Positions 1 through 5,998 of a DNA stretch of 5,998 nt are shown piece after piece. The notes beneath the pieces are model-generated. The model did not search any database, was not told the DNA's origin, and saw only the letters and a program-made list of their open reading frames with translations. Made by a program: the position numbers and the translations under genes. Source of the DNA: Bacteroidia bacterium. Its GTDB lineage: Bacteria > Bacteroidota > Bacteroidia > Flavobacteriales > Flavobacteriaceae. Positions within the stretch are counted from its first letter, which is position 1; every line of letters starts with the position of its first letter. The stretch covers positions 1-5,998 of the forward strand of contig JAUIJW010000152.1 of NCBI GenBank assembly GCA_030431085.1, given 5' to 3'.

Positions 1-2170
1 ATATGTTGGGCAGAAGAGATTTTCTTTAGAAGGTGGTGAAACTTTAATACCAGCACTAGGTGGGTTGGTAAGGCAAGCTGCAGAGGATTATGATGTAGAT
101 GAATTCGTATTAGGAATGGCCCATCGAGGACGTTTAAATACCTTGGTAAATATTTTTAGAAAACCTATTAGAGAGCTATTTAACGAATTTGAGGGTAAAG
201 ACTACGCCGAAGATGATTTTGATGGTGATGTAAAATATCACTTGGGATCAACCATTAAGAAAACCCTAAAGAATAATAAACAAATCACCATGAATTTGGT
301 GCCTAACCCTTCGCATTTAGAAACTGTTGGTGCTGTTGCTGAGGGAATTACACGAGCTAAAATCGATGATGAATATAATGGGGATAGCTCAAAAATATTA
401 CCCATCATTGTACATGGCGATGCAGCCGTTGCAGGTCAAGGTATAGTGTATGAGGTAATTCAGATGAGTAAGTTAAAAGGTTACTCTACTGGTGGTACTG
501 TACATATTGTAGTGAATAACCAGATAGGTTTTACTACTAATTATTTAGATGCTAGATCAAGCACCTACTGTACAGATGTGGCTAAAGTAACCCTTTCACC
601 AGTATTGCACGTTAATGCAGATGATGTAGAAGCCGTTACTCACGCTGTATTGATGGCTTTAGATTTTAGGATGAAATTTAAAAGAGATGTATTTATTGAC
701 CTTCTGGGGTATAGAAAATACGGACACAATGAGGGAGATGAGCCGAGGTTTACGCAACCTAAACTATATAAGGCCATTGCCAAACAACCAAACCCTAGAG
801 ATATCTACATTCAAAAATTATTAAAGGAAGGGGTTATTGACGAGGCTTATGTAGAACAAGAAATAGCTGATTTTAAAGGACTCTTAGAAAAAGAATATGA
901 AAACTCTAAAAAAGATTCAGCCTCTAAAGTTGTTCCTTTTATGGATAATATCTGGAGCGGATTTATGCACCAAGATTTAGAAGGGTTATTGCTAAGTGTT
1001 GGAACTAAATACCCTAAAAGTCATTTAGAAGATATTACTAGAGTGGTATCTACAGTACCAGAAGGCGTAAAGTTTTTACGTAAAGCAGAAAAAATTCTTA
1101 GAGATAGAGCCAAAATGGTTTTCGAGACCAATAAAATGGACTGGAGTATGGCAGAAATATTTGCCTTTGGTTCGCTATTAGAAGAAGGATATAATGTAAG
1201 AATATCTGGGCAAGATGTTGAACGAGGTACCTTTTCACATCGCCATGCCATTTTAAGAGATGAGATTTCAACCAAATCGTATAATCTTCTTAATACAAAT
1301 CCTAAAAATAAAGGAGAAATGTATATTTACAATTCTTCATTATCAGAGTATGGTGTGTTAGGTTTCGATTATGGTTATGCCATGGCTGCGCCTAATACAT
1401 TAACCATTTGGGAAGCACAGTTTGGTGATTTTAGTAATGGAGCACAGATAATTTTCGATCAATATTTATCGGCTGCAGAAGATAAATGGAAGCAACAAAA
1501 TGGAATTGTAATTCTGTTACCACACGGGTATGAAGGGCAAGGTTCAGAACATTCTTCTGCAAGAATAGAAAGATATTTACAGCTATGTGCTAGAGATAAT
1601 ATGACGGTGGCCAATTGTACCACGCCAGCCAATTTCTTTCATATGTTGAGAAGACAGATGAAGCGAAATTTTAGAAAGCCTTTGGTTGTTTTTACTCCCA
1701 AAAGTTTGTTAAGACACCCAAAAGCAGTCTCTGGGATTGAAGAGTTTTCAAAAGGTGAATTTCAAGAGGTGATAGATGATAATATACCTAAAGATAAAAT
1801 CACAAGAATGGTGTTTTGTACAGGTAAATTTTACTACGATTTATTAGCGGCCCGTGAAGAGAATAAGAGAGAAGATGTGGCCTTGATTAGAATAGAGCAG
1901 TTATTCCCTTTACATCAAGAAAAAATACAAGAGATAATTAATTCTTATGCCCATGTGAATGATTATGTTTGGGCGCAAGAAGAGCCTCGTAATATGGGTT
2001 CATGGAGCTATATGTTACAAAGGTTTGAGGCTAATGATATTGACGGTAATCCTATAAAACTTAAGGTGAGGTCGAGAAATTATTATTCGGTACCAGCTGC
2101 CGGATCATCAACAAGGTTTAAAAGAAGACAACAAAGAGTTATTGAAAGTGTATTTGATAACCAAAATTAA
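1..2170 (+). CDS. sucA: 2-oxoglutarate dehydrogenase E1 component, 5'-truncated by window edge
   Basis: This is the thiamine-diphosphate-dependent E1 subunit of the cytosolic 2-oxoglutarate dehydrogenase complex (TCA cycle). It decarboxylates 2-oxoglutarate and succinylates the lipoyl group of E2. The reading frame is open from base 2, giving 722 residues. It begins inside the conserved KRFSLEGGETLIP segment, so the TTG at 65 is internal and roughly 200 N-terminal residues are missing (E. coli SucA has 933). Visible landmarks are GMAHRGRL with the active-site-type His at 122-124, NPSHLE with His at 314-316, and the ThDP/Mg motif GDAAVAGQG (about 416-442) followed by NNQIGFTT from 515. The transketolase-type pyrimidine-binding domain starts near 1139 and includes RGTFSHRHA and HGYEGQGSEHSSAR from 1523. 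The typical SucA C-terminal domain follows, with SLLRHP and the WAQEEPRNMGSW segment. The gene is intact to its TAA and is co-directional with sucB 21 bases downstream. An E1 of the pyruvate or branched-chain complexes is unlikely, given the near-continuous SucA signature. Confidence 0.97.
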   Translation, partial: YVGQKRFSLEGGETLIPALGGLVRQAAEDYDVDEFVLGMAHRGRLNTLVNIFRKPIRELFNEFEGKDYAEDDFDGDVKYHLGSTIKKTLKNNKQITMNLVPNPSHLETVGAVAEGITRAKIDDEYNGDSSKILPIIVHGDAAVAGQGIVYEVIQMSKLKGYSTGGTVHIVVNNQIGFTTNYLDARSSTYCTDVAKVTLSPVLHVNADDVEAVTHAVLMALDFRMKFKRDVFIDLLGYRKYGHNEGDEPRFTQPKLYKAIAKQPNPRDIYIQKLLKEGVIDEAYVEQEIADFKGLLEKEYENSKKDSASKVVPFMDNIWSGFMHQDLEGLLLSVGTKYPKSHLEDITRVVSTVPEGVKFLRKAEKILRDRAKMVFETNKMDWSMAEIFAFGSLLEEGYNVRISGQDVERGTFSHRHAILRDEISTKSYNLLNTNPKNKGEMYIYNSSLSEYGVLGFDYGYAMAAPNTLTIWEAQFGDFSNGAQIIFDQYLSAAEDKWKQQNGIVILLPHGYEGQGSEHSSARIERYLQLCARDNMTVANCTTPANFFHMLRRQMKRNFRKPLVVFTPKSLLRHPKAVSGIEEFSKGEFQEVIDDNIPKDKITRMVFCTGKFYYDLLAAREENKREDVALIRIEQLFPLHQEKIQEIINSYAHVNDYVWAQEEPRNMGSWSYMLQRFEANDIDGNPIKLKVRSRNYYSVPAAGSSTRFKRRQQRVIESVFDNQN

Positions 2171-2191
2171 AATTTCCTAAATAAAATAAAA
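2171..2191 (+). promoter_or_regulatory. A-rich sucA-sucB spacer, translation start region without Shine-Dalgarno
   Basis: The 21 bases between the sucA stop and the sucB ATG are almost all A and T and contain no GGAGG-like sequence. Bacteroidota commonly start translation from A-rich leaders without a Shine-Dalgarno, so this fits the inferred host. The spacer is too short for a separate promoter, which supports co-transcription of sucA and sucB. The start at 2192 is fixed by the lipoyl-domain N-terminus (MILEMKVPSPGES), where E2 proteins normally begin. Confidence 0.4.
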
Positions 2192-3409
2192 ATGATTTTA
2201 GAAATGAAAGTTCCCTCTCCAGGGGAGTCGATTACAGAAGTTGAAATTGCGACGTGGTTGGTAGAAGATGGAGATTATGTAGAAAAAGATCAGGCTATAG
2301 CCGAAGTAGACTCGGATAAGGCTACTTTAGAGTTGCCAGCAGAAGAAAGCGGTGTGATTACTTTAAAAGCAGAAGAAGGTGATGCCGTAGAAGTTGGAGC
2401 AGTAGTATGTTTGATAGATGTGGATGCCAAAAGGCCGGAAGGAGATTCTAAACCTAAGCAAAGTAAGAGTGAACAAGAAGCTCCGAAAGCAGCAGAGGAT
2501 AAGAAAGAAACTACAGATAAAGAGACCTATGCTACTGGAACTGCATCTCCTGCTGCCAAAAAAATATTGGCAGAAAAAGGTATAGATGCGGCAGATGTAA
2601 AAGGTACAGGTAAAGATGGTAGAGTAACTAAAGACGATGCAATTAATGCAAAACCATCAATGGGAGAGGCTCTAAACGATGAAGATAGAAAGAGTGATAA
2701 AAAGAAGCTTTCTATGTTACGTAGAAAAGTGGCACAAAGATTAGTGTCTGTTAAAAACGAAACGGCTATGTTAACCACTTTTAATGAAGTGGATATGCAA
2801 CCTATCTTTGATTTGCGAAAAGAATATAAAGAAAATTTTAAAGCTAAACATGAGGTGGGCTTAGGCTTTATGAGCTTCTTTACTTTAGCCGTGGTAAGAG
2901 CACTAGAGATGTATCCAGACGTTAATTCTATGATTGATGGAGATTATAAAGTTTCTTATGACTTTGCAGATATTTCTATTGCTGTATCTGGCCCTAAAGG
3001 TTTAATGGTACCTGTGATTAGAAATGCTGAAAAGTTGAGTTTTAGTGGTGTAGAAAGTGAAGTTAAGCGTTTAGCGCTTAGAGCGAGAGATGGTCAAATT
3101 ACTGTAGATGAAATGACTGGAGGAACTTTTACCATAACTAACGGGGGTGTTTTTGGTTCGATGTTATCAACGCCTATTATCAATCCACCGCAAAGTGCAA
3201 TTTTAGGAATGCATAATATCGTTGAAAGGCCAGTTGCTATTGAAGGAAAGGTTGAAATAAGACCAATTATGTATGTGGCTTTATCTTATGATCATAGAAT
3301 TATTGATGGTAAAGAATCTGTTGGATTTTTAGTGGCGGTTAAAGAAGCATTAGAAAACCCAGTAGAATTATTAATGAATGGAGACGCTAAAAAGGCTTTA
3401 GAATTATAA
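2192..3409 (+). CDS. sucB: Dihydrolipoyllysine succinyltransferase, E2 of 2-oxoglutarate dehydrogenase
   Basis: This is the core E2 subunit (also called odhB). It accepts the succinyl group from E1 on its lipoyl arm and transfers it to CoA. At 405 aa it matches the usual family length (E. coli SucB is 405). Domains in order: one lipoyl domain (about 1-78) with the lipoylated Lys43 in DSDKAT; a charged Lys/Glu/Ala linker (79-112); a peripheral-subunit-binding domain (about 117-153, with SPAAKKILAEKG and GTGKDGRVTKDD); and the acyltransferase domain (about 172-405). The catalytic His368 lies in SYDHRIIDG (HxxxDG motif), and the succinyltransferase-type GGVFGSMLSTPIINPPQSA segment precedes it. 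The gene follows sucA by 21 bases and ends in tandem TAA TAA just before a strong hairpin. No E3 gene (lpd) follows. Position and the STPIINPP segment favour succinyltransferase over acetyl- or branched-chain acyltransferase. Confidence 0.97.
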   Translation: MILEMKVPSPGESITEVEIATWLVEDGDYVEKDQAIAEVDSDKATLELPAEESGVITLKAEEGDAVEVGAVVCLIDVDAKRPEGDSKPKQSKSEQEAPKAAEDKKETTDKETYATGTASPAAKKILAEKGIDAADVKGTGKDGRVTKDDAINAKPSMGEALNDEDRKSDKKKLSMLRRKVAQRLVSVKNETAMLTTFNEVDMQPIFDLRKEYKENFKAKHEVGLGFMSFFTLAVVRALEMYPDVNSMIDGDYKVSYDFADISIAVSGPKGLMVPVIRNAEKLSFSGVESEVKRLALRARDGQITVDEMTGGTFTITNGGVFGSMLSTPIINPPQSAILGMHNIVERPVAIEGKVEIRPIMYVALSYDHRIIDGKESVGFLVAVKEALENPVELLMNGDAKKALEL

Positions 3410-3414
3410 TAAAG

Positions 3415-3480
3415 CAAAAGTTAGATAATTTACATTTGTCATATTTTTATATGTAAATACTCTAAATTATCTAACTTTTG
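3415..3480. terminator. Long inverted repeat between convergent genes, probable bidirectional terminator
   Basis: An 18-bp perfect inverted repeat has arms at 3415-3432 (caaaagttagataattta) and 3463-3480, with a 30-base loop. The loop holds its own small hairpin (catat at 3440-3444 paired with atatg at 3449-3453, loop tttt). The arms end in CAAAAG/CTTTTG, so RNA from either strand leaves the stem in a U-rich run, extended by TTATCGTTTA on the + side and by CTTTATTATAATTC on the - side. It lies 5 bases after the sucB stop and directly abuts the stop codon of the converging gene, so it would serve both operons. The stem has only three G/C pairs, weaker than a textbook intrinsic terminator. A transcript-stabilising 3' hairpin is an alternative role. 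Confidence 0.75.
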
Positions 3481-4275
3481 TTATCGTTTAACTTCGCGAG
3501 CAACGGACAATAAATCTATAGTGTCTTTAATTTTTACGGGAACGCCATGAATATTAGCGGGTATTTTAAAGCTAAGTTTTTTTAAAGCCAAATCATTAAG
3601 TTTTTTCTCTTTATTAGTATCAGAGGTAATTAAATCACGAAAATTACAAGCGTTCCCTAATGAATCTACTTCAAATTCTATAGATATAATTTTTTTTCCG
3701 TTAATGTTATGGGATTTGTAACCAGAACGACTAATAAATGTAGAAACAGCATCTCTATATAGTCTTCTTAATTCTTTATTGCTTTTTTCTTTTTTATACA
3801 TTTTTAGTTGAGGAGGACTAACTTCATAAATGCTGTAATACTGACTTGGCTTATTAGAAAATGTATAATTTAATGGAAGTACCAAAGACATGCTAACAGG
3901 CTTGTCTTGTATAGATGCAGGAGTAAATGAAGGAAAATCATCGAATATTTTATAGGCTATATTACTCAATACTTTGTTCTTTGAGCGAATGGCTTTAATC
4001 TCTAAACTTCCTTCTTTTGTAAATAAAAGATAAGCTTTTGCTTTTCCTTCAATAGGGTTATTTAAACTATCATAGGGAAGTTTTATTCGCTCAGCAATAT
4101 AATTTTGCAAGGTTAATCTAAAACAATCAATATTATGTTGGTCAGTATTAGATTGGCAAAAGCTTAGTACAGGTGTTTGGGTTACTCCATTAAGATTTAC
4201 AGTATTATTTTGTGCAAAAAATGGTGATTTATTTAAAAATAAAAAAACCACCATCCAAAGCTTTATTCTTATCAT
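3481..4275 (-). CDS. Exported protein with two tandem degenerate TonB C-terminal-like domains
   Basis: A 264-aa protein whose N-terminus (MIRIKLWMVVFLFL... FFAQNN) looks like a cleavable signal peptide cut near residue 22, so it is probably periplasmic. Residues about 35-138 read like a flavobacterial TonB C-terminal domain: Cys40 and Cys51, then IKLPYDSLNNPIEGKAKAYL, FTKEGSLE, FPSFTPASIQDKPV and LPLNYTF, matching the family pattern of yP-x-G-x-v-F-x-kdG, then P-x-f-x-PA-x-x-x-gkpV. Residues about 172-256 repeat it more loosely (GKKIISIEFEVDSLGN, LNDLALKKLSFKIPANIHGVPVKI). There is no proline-rich spacer and no separate membrane anchor, so it does not look like a working TonB energy transducer. 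A binding or scaffolding role is more likely, but the function is unknown. It is the last gene of a three-gene leftward operon, 10 bases after the preceding stop, and its own stop abuts the terminator hairpin. The ATG is favoured because it gives the signal peptide. Confidence 0.75.
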   Translation of the reverse strand: MIRIKLWMVVFLFLNKSPFFAQNNTVNLNGVTQTPVLSFCQSNTDQHNIDCFRLTLQNYIAERIKLPYDSLNNPIEGKAKAYLLFTKEGSLEIKAIRSKNKVLSNIAYKIFDDFPSFTPASIQDKPVSMSLVLPLNYTFSNKPSQYYSIYEVSPPQLKMYKKEKSNKELRRLYRDAVSTFISRSGYKSHNINGKKIISIEFEVDSLGNACNFRDLITSDTNKEKKLNDLALKKLSFKIPANIHGVPVKIKDTIDLLSVAREVKR

Positions 4276-4285
4276 AAGTAGGACA

Positions 4286-4930
4286 TTACTTTTTTACGCC
4301 CAAGACCCAAGACGCTTCTCCTTGTTTTAATTCATATTCAACAGTTTTTTCTCCACCAGTAGGGCAACAATTGGCATCTCCTTCTTTAAAGATAGGGAAT
4401 TTTCTAAGTAGTTGGTTGTTATCTACATATACAGAGTCTTGACCCTGAAACCCTTCAAATACAGCACCTGCTTTTAAGTCATTATCATTTATTTCAGGTA
4501 GGTAAATTGGGGTAAAACTTTTATCTCGGTTAGAGGCATAACCAATAATATTTTGATAAGAACCAGAACCGGCAGATTGCGTGATGATATACACTTCTTC
4601 GAAAGAATTGTTATCTAAATCTGCTTGAAAAATTGCAGTAATAGGATTAGACTCATTTATTTGATACTCTTCATTTGCGGCTTCAAAACCTTCTGTTTTA
4701 ATAGAAATATTACTTAAACTTGCGCTGTTTTTTTCTTCGTTGATAGTAATAGTTTTTCCAGATTTTGTTTTTAATACTGTTTCACTTGATTTAGTTTTTG
4801 GTGCCGTATCTTTTTCAGTTGGAGCTTTGGTTAGTTCTATTTCATTTTGAACGTCTTCTTTTTTTTGTTCTTTGCAAGAAAAAGTAAAAGCTACACAAAT
4901 AATAGCAATGGTTAAGTAGATAGTTTTCAT
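4286..4930 (-). CDS. Putative lipoprotein, PliI-like lysozyme inhibitor family
   Basis: A 214-aa probable lipoprotein. The signal MKTIYLTIAIICVAFTFSC has a lipobox-like FTFSC with Cys19 lipidated. The following KEQKKED is charged, somewhat like the Bacteroidota surface-export signal, so outer-face exposure is possible. Residues 20-95 are a Lys/Glu/Thr/Ser-rich, probably flexible tether. The C-terminal half (about 98-214) is compact: ADLDNNSFEEVYI (103-115), SAGSGSY (119-125), IGYASNRDKSFTPIYLP, FEGFQGQDSVYV, LLRKFPIFKEGDANCCPTGG and VEYELKQGEASWVL. From memory this pattern (aDLD-x-E-vYvvtrSaGSGSYg, rfPvY-x-D-x-PtGG, Y-L-x-gea-W-L) matches the PliI family of I-type lysozyme inhibitors, whose SGxY loop enters the lysozyme active site; here it is SGSY at 122-125 (bases 4556-4567). 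The adjacent Cys188-Cys189 pair is noteworthy. It is the middle gene of the operon with 10-base gaps on both sides. The lipoprotein call is firm, the PliI assignment moderate. Confidence 0.6.
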   Translation of the reverse strand: MKTIYLTIAIICVAFTFSCKEQKKEDVQNEIELTKAPTEKDTAPKTKSSETVLKTKSGKTITINEEKNSASLSNISIKTEGFEAANEEYQINESNPITAIFQADLDNNSFEEVYIITQSAGSGSYQNIIGYASNRDKSFTPIYLPEINDNDLKAGAVFEGFQGQDSVYVDNNQLLRKFPIFKEGDANCCPTGGEKTVEYELKQGEASWVLGVKK

Positions 4931-4940
4931 AAGTTATATA

Positions 4941-5998
4941 TTAAAATTCATAGTTAGGTATTGGATTTTTGTGCGATAAAACGCTACGAGTATTAGTTCC
5001 TGGAGTTTCTTTATAGGCCGGTGCTAAACTTGGGTTAGACGGATAAGTGGTACCATTAAAGGTTAACAAACGCAAATTGCCATTGCTTTCAACGACTAAA
5101 TTTTTCCAGCCATTTGAATTATTTTCTAACACCATAAACGGTGCTTGTGAAACAGTAAATTTTGTAATTAATTTACCGTTATTACCAATTAAATAGTAAG
5201 TGCAGCCGCCAGAACCACAGAAGTAGCTATTTTGAAACACAATAAAATATTCATCCACACCATCATCATTTAAGTCTATACTTTCATATTGAAATTCTCT
5301 TTGATCATCAGACATTACATTGATATCGCTTTTCAATAAATCATTAGTTAAATAAGCTGCAATTTTTTCGGCAATAGCATCATCAGAATTTTGTGGGGCA
5401 TAACTTTGGGGTGTAATTTTATAATTAGATTCTGTAGTATGAATATCGCCAATATTGGCATTGTTCTTTTTTATTTTAATTTCGTCATTAAAAATCTTAG
5501 GAAGCTCAATAAGGCCATTTTCTTGATATATTCTTAAGGTATTATCTCTAAAATGATATACATTGATATTGTCATTTTCAAGGTCGATAAATAGCTCAAA
5601 GGCGTTAGATGGGCAGTCGTTATCTTTACATCCACTGCTGTGTACTATATTGTTCTCCATAACTAATGGTGTTTCGGTATTCCAGAAAGCAACCATATTT
5701 TCAAACGGAAAATTAGGCATATTTTTCAATCTACTTTTTAAAGTTTCATTACTAAAAATATGTTCTTGTGTAGGGTATTTTCCAATTTTTGCCTTTAAAA
5801 AATTAATCCCTTGTAATTCTTCTGGGCTATAGGTAGGGATATTGATATTAGATGGAGCAACGTTTAAAGAATCTGTAGGGAGCTCTTCAATAGATTTAGA
5901 TTCTGGAGTAGTAATAGATTCTGCAGGCACATGTGCTGGTTTTTTTTCAAAATTACAAGCAGTAAATAGTAGAGAAAATAAAAAGGCGTAAAAAAGTG
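4941..5998 (-). CDS. Putative lipoprotein with two CX4C loops (Ivy-like motif), start beyond right edge
   Basis: The frame runs open to the right edge, with 351 residues visible. The GTG at 5928-5930 is not the start: upstream codons read LFYAFLFSLLFTAC, a lipoprotein signal with its lipidated Cys at 5955-5957, so only a few initial residues are missing. Numbering from that Cys as 1, residues about 2-45 form a Ser/Thr/Pro/Glu-rich tether. Residues about 49-154 form a first domain containing SSGCKDNDCPSNAF; Cys110 and Cys115 (bases 5613-5630) enclose KDND and resemble the CKPHDC active-site plug loop of Ivy, but with Asn in place of His. After a linker, a second domain contains DLNDDGVDEYFIVFQ (228-242) and CGSGGCTYY (Cys247, Cys252). 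This stretch resembles the DLDNNSFEEVYIITQ...GSGSY segment of the next gene. It is the first visible gene of the leftward operon, 10 bases from its neighbour; its promoter lies outside the window. I recognise no named family with certainty, and lysozyme-inhibitor kinship is an inference. Confidence 0.65.
   Translation of the reverse strand, partial: LFYAFLFSLLFTACNFEKKPAHVPAESITTPESKSIEELPTDSLNVAPSNINIPTYSPEELQGINFLKAKIGKYPTQEHIFSNETLKSRLKNMPNFPFENMVAFWNTETPLVMENNIVHSSGCKDNDCPSNAFELFIDLENDNINVYHFRDNTLRIYQENGLIELPKIFNDEIKIKKNNANIGDIHTTESNYKITPQSYAPQNSDDAIAEKIAAYLTNDLLKSDINVMSDDQREFQYESIDLNDDGVDEYFIVFQNSYFCGSGGCTYYLIGNNGKLITKFTVSQAPFMVLENNSNGWKNLVVESNGNLRLLTFNGTTYPSNPSLAPAYKETPGTNTRSVLSHKNPIPNYEF

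Noticed and set aside
65..67. TTG as the start of sucA
   Set aside because: The 21 in-frame codons before it encode the conserved KRFSLEGG segment of SucA, so translation starts far upstream outside the window.
1021..1275. 84-codon open frame on the - strand inside sucA
   Set aside because: It lies opposite strongly conserved sucA coding sequence and shows no domain, signal or start context of its own.
2527..2778. 83-codon open frame on the - strand inside sucB
   Set aside because: It is a shadow of the E2 subunit-binding domain and linker; its hydrophobic look comes from reverse reading of Lys/Glu/Asp-rich codons.
1..3409. An OdhA-type fused E1-E2 enzyme as in actinobacteria
   Set aside because: A complete separate E2 gene with lipoyl domain follows sucA, and the visible E1 has the ordinary SucA layout. 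The missing N-terminus cannot be seen.
3415..3480. Terminal inverted repeats of an insertion sequence or a CRISPR unit
   Set aside because: Only 30 bases lie between the arms, there is no transposase or target duplication, and no further copies occur in the window. A terminator explains the position.
5251..5280. EF-hand or dockerin calcium site at DLNDDGVDE
   Set aside because: Only a single loop is present, without flanking helices or a second repeat; DxNxDG loops occur in many unrelated exported proteins.
5563..5832. 89-codon open frame on the + strand in the right-most gene
   Set aside because: It is antisense to the lipoprotein's Ivy-like domain and has no recognisable protein pattern.

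Overview
The window looks like chromosomal DNA from a Bacteroidota member, most likely a flavobacterium. The DNA is clearly A+T-rich. Start codons are preceded by A/T-rich stretches with no convincing Shine-Dalgarno sequence. The exported proteins carry short Bacteroidota-style lipoprotein signals with Lys/Glu residues just after the lipidated cysteine. The placement rests on these traits and on the feel of the protein sequences, not on a database search.

Left half (1-3409, + strand): the 2-oxoglutarate dehydrogenase operon. sucA (E1) runs in from beyond the left edge, so only its last 722 residues are visible. The complete sucB/odhB (E2, 405 aa) follows after 21 bases. E1 decarboxylates 2-oxoglutarate and passes the succinyl group to the lipoyl-lysine of E2, which transfers it to CoA. 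No lpd (E3) gene follows, so the shared E3 must be encoded elsewhere.

Middle (3410-3480): a short convergent intergenic region almost filled by an 18-bp perfect inverted repeat with a 30-nt loop. It is best read as a bidirectional terminator.

Right half (3481-5998, - strand): three tightly spaced genes, each separated by exactly 10 bases and transcribed leftwards towards sucB. All three products appear to be exported. In transcription order they are: (1) a lipoprotein whose first few codons lie beyond the right edge, with two CX4C loops, one resembling the CKPHDC loop of the lysozyme inhibitor Ivy; (2) a 214-aa lipoprotein whose C-terminal half resembles the PliI family of I-type lysozyme inhibitors, with an SGSY motif; (3) a 264-aa periplasmic protein with a signal peptide and two degenerate TonB C-terminal-like domains in tandem.

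The main hypothesis is that the right-hand operon encodes cell-envelope proteins related to lysozyme inhibitors, possibly protecting the wall from host, grazer or competitor muramidases. This rests on short motifs and needs profile and structure searches. The left half is ordinary core metabolism.
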